Below are positions 23,447 to 32,724 of a DNA stretch of 43,689 nt, piece by piece. How positions within the stretch are numbered: the first letter of the stretch is position 1; the number at the start of each line of letters is the position of its first letter. The stretch lies in the NCBI GenBank assembly GCA_947474995.1, contig CANJNJ010000029.1, positions 1-43,689 on the forward strand, read 5' to 3'. Both the position numbers and the translations under genes were made by a program. Below the pieces are notes generated by a model. It ran no database searches and was not told the origin of the DNA. It worked only from the letters and a program-made list of their open reading frames with translations. The DNA comes from Opitutaceae bacterium. GTDB lineage: Bacteria > Verrucomicrobiota > Verrucomicrobiia > Opitutales > Opitutaceae.

Positions 23447-25374
23447 ACGGACGCTGGCCCGCGCTGCCGCGACCACGCGAATGCTCCCAATCCGGCGGCC
23501 GCCGCCATCGAACCGTAAACCAACCACCACGCATTTTTCGCCGTCTGCCATGCGAGGAAGGACAGCGAGCCCATCTCGACCGGGGCGCTGAACGCGAGCC
23601 AGCGCTTCGGATCGGAATCCCGGGCCACGAGGGTGAAGGGTTGTCTGGGCGCCCGCACGTAGGCACCGCGCCAGTGGTCGCCCGAAATCTTGTTGGGCTG
23701 CACCGTCTCGATCAGCGCGCCCGTCCGGGCGTCATGCAGCTCGAGCGCGAGGCCCGGTTCCCCGAGCTGACCGGCCGTCTCAATTTTCAGCCAGCCCCCG
23801 ACCGACGCGGTCAGGGTAGCACTCTGCCATTCGCCGGTGGTCGCGGCACCGTTTTCGTCGAACGACCCCCATGTTTTCCGCGAGGCGAGGGGTGGGGTCG
23901 CGGGTGACAGGCCGTGGCGCGGCGCGGTTTCAAGGAGGAGTTGGGACGCGTTGTTTTCGCGAAAGACCGTCGGGGAATCTGGCGAGGGCTGGAGCGGAAG
24001 CGGCGCCCGCACGACGACCGGCATCAGGGCGCGGATGGGCGTAGGCGCGAGGCGTTCGATGAGCGCGGACGCGCTGGGATAGGGGATGTCAGGAAACGCC
24101 AGTTGGGCGGGGTCGTTGGTCGCAAGATAGCCTCGCATATGACTCTCGGCCTTCACGTAGTATTTTCGCGTGTCAGGCAGTTCGTGAAGGATATTGCGCT
24201 CGAGCGTGTCACGCAGGCCGAGCCCTAGCAGCGCGAGCCAGACCGCTCCAAGCCCGTAAAGACTGAAGCGGAGGTTTTGCCGCCGGCGGTCTGGGGCAAC
24301 GTTGGGAGGTGGCGTCAGCAGCCACGCCAGTGCGATGCCGTTCACGATCAGGCCGAAAGCGGGCGTGTCCATGTAACGGGAGGCGGGATAGTCGGCACCG
24401 GCGCCGCGGGCGTAGGCGGTCGCGGCAAGTTGTACCAGCACCCAGCCGCCGAGCCCGAGCAGCGTTTGGCCGAAGCGGGCCTCGGCCGATTCGCGCGCCT
24501 GCCACGTTCGCATCGCGGCCAGCGCCCACGGCAGCCAGAGGATCGCGCCCACCCAGTCGCGATCCCGCAGGGGCCACTCGAGACTGCGCAGGATGGAGAA
24601 AATAAAATCGTGCGCCGTCTTGGCCTTCAGCGGCTGGTGGTAGTAAACCTCGACCCGGGTCGCGGCGCCGATGGCGATGACGAGTCCCAAAAGGGCAAGA
24701 GTCGGCCAGGTTTCGCGCCACGAGATTTCCCGGCGCAATATTCGGTAGCCGAGCAGACCCAGTACCACGACCGACGCCAGAAAACCCGAGCCCATCGAGC
24801 CGAGGGCGAGGACTGCGGCCGCGAGGCCGGCCCACCACCGTCCGCTCCACGGACGGGCAAAGGACAGGACGACGACGGCGGCAAACGACAGGCCCAGCAG
24901 CCAGTATTGTTGCGAGTGAAACCCCCCGAGGATATTCTGCCAGGCGAGGGGCAGGGCGAACAACGCGGCGATGAGAAGAAAAAGCGGCGCATGCCAGCGG
25001 GGCGCCGTGGCGCGCCTGGCGAGCAGCCAGAACGCCACCGCGAGGGCGCTGTGCAGCGCGGCATTCACCAAACATTCGAGCCGCGCGTCCCACTGGCCAT
25101 TCAGCAGAGCCAGGCCGAGATTTTGCAGTTTGGTGATGACGATCCGGTGCTCGTTGTGCGGGTGAAAGAGATGGGAGACAAAATGGTCGTGGGTGAACCA
25201 CGGCACATAGAGCTCCATCGCCTCCGCGTCCCATTGATCCCAGTCCGGCATATCGGTGCCAAAGCGATCCACCGTCACCCACTTGGCCCCGAGCACGAAG
25301 CCAAATAACGCCGCGGCGAGGGCGGCGGTGAGCCAGCGGTTGCGAGGGATAGAATGCGGGGAAGTAATCTCCAC
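23437..25374 (-). CDS. Polytopic membrane protein, possible GT-C enzyme
   Basis: A 645-residue protein from a GTG at 25374 (VEITSPHSIPRNRW). An upstream ATG at 25491 lies inside a palindromic repeat, so it is not favoured. After a first membrane helix come PDWDQWDAEAMELYVPW and THDHFVSHLFHPHNEHRIV split by a short gap, a long loop rich in Asp, His and Glu like the first loop of GT-C glycosyltransferases. About ten further helices follow to residue 440, then a soluble beta-rich domain of about 170 residues (SVGGWLKIETAGQLGEPGLAL) and a final helix with a basic tail. The function is not established. Its neighbours suggest a role in moving or adding sugars at the outer face of the inner membrane. 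Confidence 0.78.
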   Translation of the reverse strand: MEITSPHSIPRNRWLTAALAAALFGFVLGAKWVTVDRFGTDMPDWDQWDAEAMELYVPWFTHDHFVSHLFHPHNEHRIVITKLQNLGLALLNGQWDARLECLVNAALHSALAVAFWLLARRATAPRWHAPLFLLIAALFALPLAWQNILGGFHSQQYWLLGLSFAAVVVLSFARPWSGRWWAGLAAAVLALGSMGSGFLASVVVLGLLGYRILRREISWRETWPTLALLGLVIAIGAATRVEVYYHQPLKAKTAHDFIFSILRSLEWPLRDRDWVGAILWLPWALAAMRTWQARESAEARFGQTLLGLGGWVLVQLAATAYARGAGADYPASRYMDTPAFGLIVNGIALAWLLTPPPNVAPDRRRQNLRFSLYGLGAVWLALLGLGLRDTLERNILHELPDTRKYYVKAESHMRGYLATNDPAQLAFPDIPYPSASALIERLAPTPIRALMPVVVRAPLPLQPSPDSPTVFRENNASQLLLETAPRHGLSPATPPLASRKTWGSFDENGAATTGEWQSATLTASVGGWLKIETAGQLGEPGLALELHDARTGALIETVQPNKISGDHWRGAYVRAPRQPFTLVARDSDPKRWLAFSAPVEMGSLSFLAWQTAKNAWWLVYGSMAAAAGLGAFAWSRQRGPASVGS

Positions 25375-25480
25375 GGTGAGACAGTTGGGCTTGGTGCGCC
25401 CCGCGCCAAGCTTGGAGGTGACGCCGGTCGCCGAGCGGCGACTTGGCGGACGGGTCGAACGTGAGATCGAAACCAAGGCA

Positions 25481-25520
25481 TGGCCGCGCACGGAGTGCCC
25501 GGCCCACCCGGTACGAGCGC
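25481..25520. repeat. Palindromic repeat family A
   Basis: The core TGGCCGCGCACGGAGTGCCC continues into GGCCCACCCGGTACGA. The same core forms both arms of the hairpin at 40171-40245. The homology also reaches upstream: TCGAACGTGAGA at 25455-25466 is repeated before the left arm at 40144-40155, so the unit is about 65 bases long. Confidence 0.75.
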
Positions 25521-25570
25521 TGTCCAGATGAATCGCGCGGCGGCGAAACGCGCGAAAACGGTGCCATCCT

Positions 25571-25641
25571 GGGACGCGGCGCCCGCGCCGCGTTGTGATC
25601 GGCCTAAAAACCGCGACGAGGGCGTCGCGATTCTAGTGAAC
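25571..25641. repeat. Palindromic repeat family B, left copy
   Basis: A 71-base unit starting GGGACGCGGCGCCC, with two complementary halves (CGCGGCGCCC.CGCCGCG and CGCGACGAGGGCGTCGCG) around an AT-rich centre. A copy in the same orientation lies at 27104-27173. The two copies flank the radical SAM gene. Confidence 0.8.
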
Positions 25642-25751
25642 ACTCTTTGAGAGGGCACGACAGCCCCTAGGCGCCAAGCTTGCCAGCGCCGGTCTGAACC
25701 GAATCATACCCTCCTCTTCCGGATCAATCGCACTCCCACTCACCCGCTCTC

Positions 25752-27044
25752 ATGCCATTCGAAGGTCACTTGGATCAAAACGACGGTTGGTCTGTCTCCG
25801 GCTGGGCGTTTGATCGCGACCGACCGAACGAACCGGTTGAGGTGGAAGTCGAATTGTCCTCTGGTTTCACGGGCCGCGTGCGGGCCGACGAGTTCCGGGC
25901 GGATTTGCTGGCTCACGGGGTGGGCAACGGTCGCCACGGATTTGTTTATCGCCTGCCGCTGGAGTGGAAAAGCCCGGCGATTGAAACCATCACGGCGCGA
26001 ATCAAGGGGACGTCGTTCACACTGAACGGCAGCCCGATGTCGCGCCAATCGCGGGCCTTGGTGGAGTTGGTGGCGGGCGACATCGTCAACAACTGTAATC
26101 TGCGTTGTCCGTTCTGCATCGTGGACTACGCGAACGTCAAAGGGCTCAAGCTGATGACGCTGGAGACGTTCAAGCGCTCGCTCGATTTGCTGCCGATCAC
26201 GAAGCCGGGAAATTTCTGGCTGTCGTGCCTGCACGAGCCGACGCTCAATCCGCAGTTCATCGATTTCATCGAGGCGGTGCCGGACGCCTATCGGGATCGC
26301 ATCAGCTTCACGACGAATCTCGCGAAGCGCCTGTCCGACGAGCTGCTGGAGCGGCTGGCGAACTCTGGCATCCACAGCATCCGGGTGTCGTTCGATTCCC
26401 GCGATCCCGCGGCTTTTGCCCGGCTGCGGCAGAATGGAAAATACGAGATTTTCGCGGACAATCTGGCGCGACTCAGCGCCCGGCTGAAAACGAGCCGGCG
26501 GCGACCAGTGCTGCATTTCATCACGATGGCGTTCAAGGACAACTATCGCGAGATTGCCGACCTGGTGCGTCACGGCCGCGAGCTCGGGAGCACGATCCAC
26601 GAGATCCGCTATATTTACTATGTCCCGCATGTGGCCCACTGGGGCAAGGAGCACATTCTCAATGCTGCGGAATGGGCGGAATTGGAGCGAATGCTGGCGC
26701 CGGTCGCCGCGACGGGACATCTCAGCGTGGCCGGGCCGGTCAACGGGACCCGCGAGCAATTTGAGGAAGAACGCGGCCTCGCGGATTACGTGGCGCGCGA
26801 GACCTCGTTTGGCGGCTCCCAGGACCCTGCGCACATGGTGGTGCCGGATCCGGCGGTCATTGGGCGGATGCTGCCCGATGAAGCGCTCCGGCTCCGGATG
26901 CGTTGGGATGGCGTGATGATGACCGAGCAAATCTCCGAGGATCTGTTTCGCGTGAACATCAACAAACTCGAGTACTCGGCGGCGTATTTTGCGTCGCTGC
27001 GCGTGGCGGCGATGGGGAAGGCGTTAGAAGCGGTCGAGGGGTAA
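25752..27044 (+). CDS. Radical SAM enzyme with N-terminal GW beta-sandwich domain
   Basis: A 430-residue protein. The iron-sulfur motif CNLRCPFC (Cys115, Cys119, Cys122) starts a radical SAM barrel; LSCLHEPTLNP near residue 160 stands where the SAM-binding GGEP-like segment is expected, and ISFTTNLAKRLS and IRVSFDS are later barrel strands. There is no obvious SPASM cysteine cluster at the C-terminus. Residues about 1-95 form a separate beta domain with SVSGWAF (14-20), FRADLLAHG (48-56) and HGFVYRLPL (62-70), similar in pattern to domains in the methyltransferase at 27187-28197 and the large glycosyltransferase. A radical-based change of a sugar or glycan-linked group is inferred; the substrate is unknown. 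The gene stands alone on the plus strand between two copies of repeat family B. Confidence 0.9.
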   Translation: MPFEGHLDQNDGWSVSGWAFDRDRPNEPVEVEVELSSGFTGRVRADEFRADLLAHGVGNGRHGFVYRLPLEWKSPAIETITARIKGTSFTLNGSPMSRQSRALVELVAGDIVNNCNLRCPFCIVDYANVKGLKLMTLETFKRSLDLLPITKPGNFWLSCLHEPTLNPQFIDFIEAVPDAYRDRISFTTNLAKRLSDELLERLANSGIHSIRVSFDSRDPAAFARLRQNGKYEIFADNLARLSARLKTSRRRPVLHFITMAFKDNYREIADLVRHGRELGSTIHEIRYIYYVPHVAHWGKEHILNAAEWAELERMLAPVAATGHLSVAGPVNGTREQFEEERGLADYVARETSFGGSQDPAHMVVPDPAVIGRMLPDEALRLRMRWDGVMMTEQISEDLFRVNINKLEYSAAYFASLRVAAMGKALEAVEG

Positions 27045-27103
27045 GAGACGAATTTTCTAGAGGAGGTCAGACACTTTAGCCCTCCCGAAACGGTGGTCTC
27101 ACT

Positions 27104-27173
27104 GGGGACGCGGCGCCCTCGCCGCGTTGACACGAGAAATAACCGCGACGAGGGCGTCGCGGCTCCAGTGAAC
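27104..27173. repeat. Palindromic repeat family B, right copy
   Basis: The second copy of the 71-base unit, starting GGGGACGCGGCGCCCTCGCC, in the same orientation as the copy at 25571-25641. The halves pair over about 24 bases, including outer ACTGG/CCAGT. It lies between the convergent ends of the radical SAM and methyltransferase genes, where it could act as a two-way terminator. Confidence 0.8.
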
Positions 27174-27186
27174 GTTGGTCGAACCT

Positions 27187-28197
27187 TTATGACGGAATCT
27201 CGGGTGCCGGATTCGACGCGACGGCCAGCAGATGATAATGCAGCGGCGTGCCTTCGGTGGTGCGGAGCGGACAGCCGCCATAGAGGCGAACTTCGACCTG
27301 GGCGTACGATCGACGGAGCAGGGCCGCGAGGCTCCAGCGCGTGAAGTAGTTCACGTGGGTCGACTCCAGCATGTGCCACGGCGCGGCGAGGTGGGCCCAG
27401 AGATAGCCGAGCAATTCGCAGTTGGGGACCGAGACGATGAGCTGGCGGGGCGACACGCGGCGCACTTCCCGTAGAAACCCCTCCGGGTCCGAGATGTGTT
27501 CCAGCACTTCGATGCACAGGGCGGAGTCAAAGGCGTCGTCGGGAAAAGGCAGCGTGCGACCATCCACCTGGCGGTGGGGCAGGCCGAGGCGCGTGAGTTC
27601 CTCGCAGTCTTTGGCGTCGATTTCGGCGCCCAGCCAATCGTAGCCCTCAGCCAGCAGATCGCGGCCGTAGGAACCAATACCGCAGCCGACATCAATGATC
27701 CGTCGCGGCGGCGGGCCGAGGTAGCGGCGCAGCAGGGCCGCCAGTTCGCCGCTGCCCTGGGCTTGGGACGGACCCGTGGCGAAGATGTTCTCCTCCCGCT
27801 GAATCGCGGTGGTGGCTTGATCGAGCAGAATGCCGAAATGGTGCTGCCGGTAATCGCGGGCGATCGTCGCCACGGTGGTTTGAGCCAGGAGCGGCGAGCA
27901 GGTGCCGTCGTGGAAACGGGCGCGGATGTGCAGAGCAAAAGGCTGGGCCGGTACTACCGTCGGATGGTGGGCGAAGAGTTCGAAGCCGGTGCGGGCCGTT
28001 GGGGGCAGCCCGAGCGAAGCGGAGACATCCGGGCGAACGTAGATGAAGGCGGTTTCGCCGACTTGGGTGCCGCCCGCCCACGCTTCGATCGCGACGACGT
28101 CGGATTGTCTCGAATCGAGTGAGAGCCAGCCGCGGACAAAAAAACAAAGCGGATCAATCGGCGGGGAAGACGCGGGCTCGTCGAGGTGGGCAGGCAT
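27187..28197 (-). CDS. SAM methyltransferase with N-terminal GW beta-sandwich domain
   Basis: A 336-residue protein from the ATG at 28197; a GTG five codons upstream is possible. Residues about 1-110 are a beta-sandwich with FFVRGWLSLD (19-28), VRPDVSASLG (54-63) and TGFELFAHHP (70-79), followed by a short helical linker. The class I methyltransferase domain begins at about 120: IIDVGCGIGSYGRDLL (167-182, motif I), LPFPDDAFDSALCIEVLEH (216-234) and RQLIVSVPN, typical of the Methyltransf_11/23 group. It is convergent with the radical SAM gene, which has a related N-terminal domain, so the two may work on the same molecule. Methylation of a glycan sugar is the best guess. Confidence 0.9.
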   Translation of the reverse strand: MPAHLDEPASSPPIDPLCFFVRGWLSLDSRQSDVVAIEAWAGGTQVGETAFIYVRPDVSASLGLPPTARTGFELFAHHPTVVPAQPFALHIRARFHDGTCSPLLAQTTVATIARDYRQHHFGILLDQATTAIQREENIFATGPSQAQGSGELAALLRRYLGPPPRRIIDVGCGIGSYGRDLLAEGYDWLGAEIDAKDCEELTRLGLPHRQVDGRTLPFPDDAFDSALCIEVLEHISDPEGFLREVRRVSPRQLIVSVPNCELLGYLWAHLAAPWHMLESTHVNYFTRWSLAALLRRSYAQVEVRLYGGCPLRTTEGTPLHYHLLAVASNPAPEIPS

Positions 28198-28205
28198 CGG
28201 AAGTG

Positions 28206-28412
28206 GGACCACGGATTACACGGATGGCCCAGATAAGGGTAGCACCATTTTCCGCCGGTGCGTTCCGTCCCGAGGTTCGATGACTAACCCGGACGCTTGC
28301 GGGACGGCGTGGGACCCCAGACTTTTTAGCCACAGATTTCACCAATGGCACAGATGGGAACCACATTGCCCGGGTCGGCATTTGTGACCATTTGTGTAAT
28401 TTGTGGCTAAAA
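28206..28412. repeat. Dispersed repeats upstream of the GW methyltransferase
   Basis: The 270-base gap 28198-28467 is non-coding. It holds one arm of the CCACGGATTACACGGAT family (28206-28225) and a separate inverted repeat with arms at 28323-28356 (TTTTTAGCCACAGATTTCAC...) and 28379-28412 (...TTTGTGGCTAAAA). The latter lies just downstream of the DUF6807 stop codon and may act in 3' end formation. Confidence 0.65.
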
Positions 28413-28467
28413 GGATTGGGCTTTTTTTGGGTGTCCCTGAATTCAAGCAACCCATGGCTCGATTGAG

Positions 28468-29682
28468 CTACTTCGCGTCCACGGTCACGATCGCGGGGTG
28501 TGCTAGGCTGTTCCAGTAGGCATCGAGTCGGGCGCGATCCGGTGCGCCGTCCGCCACGACGAATCGGTAGCGGGCGGTGTAGGGCTTGCCGGATTCGATG
28601 CGCACGTCGCCGAGTTGTACCGGGGCGAAACAGACGTACGGCATGTCCGGATGCACCCGAATCGGTTGGGGCGCGCTGAGGTTTCCGGGATGACTCAGCA
28701 TGGCGATGCCGGCCGACCCTCCACCCTCGACGGCGCCGCCAAAGTAACACCAGCGCACGCGGGTCATGTTGGCCGTCTCGCGGGTCGTCGCGCCTTCGGA
28801 AGTCAGGACGACGAGATTGTCCTTTCCGTTCCACTCGTCGCGACCGCGGAAGCTCGTTCCGCCGTAAAGGTTCTTCGGCATCACGACCGGATCCGACGTC
28901 GTCGCCTCTTGGGTGATGAGGAGGTCGAACACGCGCGCCGCCGGGGAAACGCCTTCGACGCGCCACGTGGTGACTTCCCACGATTCGTTGATCGCGGGCG
29001 TGGACTTCGGACCGGTGAAATCCACCATTTGCTGGCGGGCCACAAAGCCGCCGTGGACCGGGCCGTTCCACGAGCGCTCGATCCCCAGGAACTCCGTGTT
29101 GCCCTTCTGTTCGATCGTTTCCCAGAAATTGGTGGCGCGACCTTGGAATTGCACCTTCGACCAGGAGGACCAAATCCCGTGGTGATGAACGTGGTTCGAA
29201 GGAAAATTGCCCGTGACCACGGCGCCGGCGGGCGAGAGCACCGGGTGCAGGTACCCGGCGCGTTTGAACCGCACATCGATGTCGGTGCGGGGCAGTTTCT
29301 CCTTGTCCGTCTGGTAGACGAGCGCCGCACGGTCGCCCACGTTGATGCCGAGGTCGGACTTCGTGCGGGTCAGGTTCACGCCGCTGCCGGCGGACGTTCC
29401 CGTGACGAGCGTCAGCGCGAGGGTCTGGCCTGCGCGCAAATCCGGGATCAGAAAGCGGGCCTGGCCGTTCGCTTCGATTTGGAGCGGATAGGTGTGGCCC
29501 GCGGAGTCGCGCAACTGTGCCGGGGACGGCGCGCCGGGTGGGAGCGTGAATTCACCGGTGAGCGCCAGGCGATCGGCCGTGGCGGCGGCGATGGTCACGT
29601 GGTGGGCCGTGGAGGCGGCGCTTAAATAGGAGCAAAGAACCAGGGCCGCGAAGACGGCGGCGAGACGCGCAGGGGATTTCAT
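28468..29682 (-). CDS. DUF6807 (PmoA-like) secreted protein
   Basis: A 404-residue protein from the ATG at 29682, with a Sec signal peptide (MKSPARLAAVFAALVLCSYLSAAS split at about residue 24). The DUF6807 signature lies in the middle: YLHPVLSPAGAVVTGNFP (144-161) followed by HVHHHGIW (164-171). The His cluster is the conserved hallmark of the family and a likely metal or ligand site. Proteins of this family are common in Verrucomicrobiota and Planctomycetota and are often called 'PmoA' by annotation pipelines, but are not methane monooxygenase. They are usually found in sugar-degradation clusters. Downstream of a cytochrome c protein and TonB receptor on the same strand, it may act in sugar use. 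No enzyme activity can be read directly. Confidence 0.85.
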   Translation of the reverse strand: MKSPARLAAVFAALVLCSYLSAASTAHHVTIAAATADRLALTGEFTLPPGAPSPAQLRDSAGHTYPLQIEANGQARFLIPDLRAGQTLALTLVTGTSAGSGVNLTRTKSDLGINVGDRAALVYQTDKEKLPRTDIDVRFKRAGYLHPVLSPAGAVVTGNFPSNHVHHHGIWSSWSKVQFQGRATNFWETIEQKGNTEFLGIERSWNGPVHGGFVARQQMVDFTGPKSTPAINESWEVTTWRVEGVSPAARVFDLLITQEATTSDPVVMPKNLYGGTSFRGRDEWNGKDNLVVLTSEGATTRETANMTRVRWCYFGGAVEGGGSAGIAMLSHPGNLSAPQPIRVHPDMPYVCFAPVQLGDVRIESGKPYTARYRFVVADGAPDRARLDAYWNSLAHPAIVTVDAK

Positions 29683-29701
29683 GGGATGGGGAGGGTATCG
29701 G

Positions 29702-29770
29702 TCCCGCCTCTCCCGAGGCGGGCTACTGACGTCGAACTCCGGCTGTAGCCCGCTTCGGGAGAAGCGGGAT
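29702..29770. repeat. Double-hairpin repeat family C, first copy
   Basis: Two hairpins in a row: TCCCGCCTCTCCCGAGGCGG (29702-29721, then GCTAC) and TAGCCCGCTTCGGGAGAAGC (then GGGAT) separated by about 25 bases. The halves are also inverse copies of each other. The same layout recurs at 32725-32793. It lies between DUF6807 and the cytochrome protein gene. Confidence 0.8.
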
Positions 29771-29819
29771 TGGATGGGGATCCTGCCGACAGCCGGCATA
29801 TTGTCTGAGAACGGTTTCG

Positions 29820-32624
29820 TCAGCGCAGGCTCTTGATGTAGAGCACCAGCGCCTCGACCTGGGCCTCGTTGAGCAAGCCGGCATAGCTGGGCATCGCGAA
29901 TTCGCCTGTTTCAAAACCGGCGGCAATTTTCTTGGTCGGTTCGCGAATCGATTCCCGGATGTAATTCTCGTCGGCGACGACGGTCGTCTTTTGGCCGGCG
30001 ATAAAGACCGGGCGTTCCTTGCCGAACAGTCCATTCCAGCGGGGCCCCGCCGATTTGCTCAGATTCAAGCCGTCGGTCGCGTGGCAGGCCACGCACGCAA
30101 AAAGTTGTGCCAACCGTTGACCCTCCGCGATGCTGATCGGGCCGGCCTGCTGCACCACCGCGGCGCGAGGGGTGAGGTCGACCGTCAGGTCGCCGAAGCC
30201 CTCCGCCTTCGGATTGAAACTCGCGAGCTCGTACGGCGTGGTGTACGCGTTGTCCGAGAAACCTGCGCCCGCCGCCGTGGCGAGCGACCAGCCGATCCGG
30301 AGTTGCTCGACGGGCTTCAGACCTGGCACCCCGACGAAAACGGAGCGCCCGTCGGTCGCGAGATAGGCGCTGCTGGCGGTCAGTTCATCCTGGCCGGCCG
30401 TGCCGTCCGCCTTGTAGAGCGGCGAGCCGTACTTGTAGGTGCGCCGGTAGCCCCACGTTTGGAGTGAATAGTTGGCCGGATCGCGGGCCTTCGCGGGATC
30501 GAGCGCGACGTCAAAGCGAAGCAGCACGCCGTTCTTCATCGGCGTGACCTCGCGCGGCAGCGTCACGGGTGCGCCCGTGTAACGCATCCGGCCGAGGCCC
30601 GCGACGGTGTCGATGACATTGCCCCAGCCGATCACTTGGAAACCGGCGACATAGACCTGACCATCCGCGGGATTGACCGAGCCGTTGAGCGGCGGAAACG
30701 AAAAAGCCCGCGTGACGCTGACGACGGACGCCTGCAGGCGCGGGCTCCGTTCGTTCAGGAGCACGCGAAAAATCTCCGGCTTGTTGAAGCCGATGTGGAT
30801 GAGACCGTCGTTGAGCGGCCCCAGCCGCGCCCCAAACAGCCAGATCTGGGAGATGGCCGACGCATTGATGGCGTGCGGAATCCAGGTGAGCGGCTCGGCA
30901 ATCGGCGCGGGATAGATCTCCTTGGGCAGAAAACCCGCGAGGAAACCGTAGAACTGGCCGTCGCGCACGATGTGCAGCGGAGTCGAGGGAATGTATTGTC
31001 CCTGCTGATCGCTCGCGGTGACGAGTCCCGTCCGGATGTTCACCGCGATGTTCGGCTGGCGAAAGCCGTAGCCCAGCACCGTGGACTTGCGGCCGTCGGC
31101 CGAGACCCGGAGCACGCTGCCGTTGTGCTTGCCGAGCGTCGTGTCCTGCTGGCCGCCCTTGGCGATGATGAATTCACCGCCGGGAGCGAGCCGGAGCGTG
31201 GAAGGGAATTCCCGCATGTCCGCCGTTTGCGCGAAACTGTTCGAGAAGAGTTCGTGCACATCGGCCTCGCCGTTGCCGTCCGTGTCGCGCAGCCGCCAGA
31301 TGCCGTTCTTGTCGAACGCGTAAATCTGCCCCTCGCGGATCGCCACGGACATGGGCTCATGCAGGCCGGACGCGAAGCGCTTCCAGCGGACGTTGCCGGA
31401 CGCGTCATCGAGTCCGCGGACGAGCCAGACGTCGCCGTCGACCGTGATGACGACGCCCGTTCCGTCCGGCAGAAACTGAATGTCGCTCGGCCGGACCCGG
31501 CGCTGCCACGGGTTGTTTTGCGGCAGGTCCACCTCGTCGATCACGTAGGCGTCCTTGGCGGCGGAGAGCTTCACCTTCGTTGTCACTTCCTGCGGCCAGC
31601 GAGTCGGCGGGAGGCCGACGAGGGGAGGGCGCAGGGCGGCGACGGCCGTCGTCGGCGTCGCCCGGCCTTTTGCGTGAATCACGGCGAACGCGATCGATTC
31701 GGCGTGGGCCGGGAGTCGCACGGTCCAGACGGAATTTTCCTGGATAATTTCCGCGGCCCGTTCCGCGCCGGCGGGATATTCGAGCGTGAACGTCTCGTCG
31801 GGTGACTTGTAGCCGAGCACCAGGATGAGCGGCTGCAGCGAAGGCCCAACCTCGACGTGGCGCTCGATCAGGGGCCCATCGGGAGCCGCGGATGCCGCCC
31901 ACCATTCGCGTACCCCCGTTTGGCCGACGGTGTACTCGAGCCGGGCGCCCGAACCGACCAAACGCACCGCCTCGAAACGGCCCGCGGAATCTGCGATCGG
32001 ACCGCGGCCCACTTCTTCCGGACTGGGAGCGGGCGTGCGCGGATCGGCCAGGGACAAGCGTTCCCCCGTCTGCCATCCGGGATAAATTCCGTTCGCGAGC
32101 CACACCTTACCCTCGGACTCGGGCAAACGCGTTTGGCCCGACGGGGTCTTGCGCCCGTCGTCGTGGTACGAGCCTGGCGCGAGAGCCTTGGCGGAAACGC
32201 CCGGGCCGTTCCAAATGGCGGTGACGCGCAATAAGTCGGGGTCGAAGCAGGCCCAGCAATCCTGTCCGAGATTCAGCACGATCCCGCGGGGAGAAAGATT
32301 TGTGCCGGGAAATTCTCCGCCCGCCTTGCGCAGATCCAGGACCGAAGAAAAGAACGGGAAGTGGGGTTCGACCCAGGGTGGGAGAGCCGAGTTTGAATCG
32401 GACTTGGCTTTGCCCGATTCGGCGCCCGCGGCCGAAAGAGCAGATAAGATCAGCCCCATGCCTCCTAGGGCACAAACATATCGCGCCCAGGGAGTGAATC
32501 TACGACTTGGCCGCCGGCCCGGTAACGAACCGTTCGCCGCCGCATCGCGGGAAAGACCGGCACGCGGCGAATTGAATTTCGAAGAGGCCGAGGCGGGTCC
32601 GTCACACGAATAATGGGGATTCAT
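29820..32624 (-). CDS. DUF6797-type protein with beta-propeller and C-terminal cytochrome c
   Basis: A 934-residue protein from the ATG at 32624 (MNPHYSCDG); an N-terminal extension of about 55 residues precedes a hydrophobic export signal (VCALGGMGLILSALSAAGA). The first half matches the DUF6797 layout (VEPHFPFFSSVLDLR, LNLGQDCWACFDPDLLRVTAIWNG split by a gap). The middle is a sorbosone/glucose-dehydrogenase-like propeller (DIQFLPDGTGVVITVDGDVW, RDTDGNGEADVHELF). The end is a class I cytochrome c with heme motif CVACH near residue 845 and axial Met in FAMPSYAGLL. Such proteins in Verrucomicrobiota and Planctomycetota probably oxidise sugars or alcohols in the periplasm and pass electrons to the heme. 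Substrate not known. It lies downstream of a TonB receptor, with family C repeats on both sides. Confidence 0.85.
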   Translation of the reverse strand: MNPHYSCDGPASASSKFNSPRAGLSRDAAANGSLPGRRPSRRFTPWARYVCALGGMGLILSALSAAGAESGKAKSDSNSALPPWVEPHFPFFSSVLDLRKAGGEFPGTNLSPRGIVLNLGQDCWACFDPDLLRVTAIWNGPGVSAKALAPGSYHDDGRKTPSGQTRLPESEGKVWLANGIYPGWQTGERLSLADPRTPAPSPEEVGRGPIADSAGRFEAVRLVGSGARLEYTVGQTGVREWWAASAAPDGPLIERHVEVGPSLQPLILVLGYKSPDETFTLEYPAGAERAAEIIQENSVWTVRLPAHAESIAFAVIHAKGRATPTTAVAALRPPLVGLPPTRWPQEVTTKVKLSAAKDAYVIDEVDLPQNNPWQRRVRPSDIQFLPDGTGVVITVDGDVWLVRGLDDASGNVRWKRFASGLHEPMSVAIREGQIYAFDKNGIWRLRDTDGNGEADVHELFSNSFAQTADMREFPSTLRLAPGGEFIIAKGGQQDTTLGKHNGSVLRVSADGRKSTVLGYGFRQPNIAVNIRTGLVTASDQQGQYIPSTPLHIVRDGQFYGFLAGFLPKEIYPAPIAEPLTWIPHAINASAISQIWLFGARLGPLNDGLIHIGFNKPEIFRVLLNERSPRLQASVVSVTRAFSFPPLNGSVNPADGQVYVAGFQVIGWGNVIDTVAGLGRMRYTGAPVTLPREVTPMKNGVLLRFDVALDPAKARDPANYSLQTWGYRRTYKYGSPLYKADGTAGQDELTASSAYLATDGRSVFVGVPGLKPVEQLRIGWSLATAAGAGFSDNAYTTPYELASFNPKAEGFGDLTVDLTPRAAVVQQAGPISIAEGQRLAQLFACVACHATDGLNLSKSAGPRWNGLFGKERPVFIAGQKTTVVADENYIRESIREPTKKIAAGFETGEFAMPSYAGLLNEAQVEALVLYIKSLR

Positions 32625-32724
32625 GATAGCGTTTGATGACGCACCGGGCCCGTCGGACGCAAGGCATGTTGGCTGCGCCCGAAGGCCCGGGCGCAACGGC
32701 TGATGGTGGGTAGTAGCTCATTCC

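Larger units (their letters stand above)
25375..25751. other. Divergent intergenic region carrying two repeat families
   Basis: These 377 bases lie between the leftward membrane protein and the rightward radical SAM gene. They hold one copy of repeat family A (25481-25520) and one of family B (25571-25641). The 110 bases after 25641 probably hold the radical SAM promoter. TTCTAGTGAACACTCTTTG at 25631-25649 is an AT-richer patch, but no boxes are clear. Confidence 0.5.
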
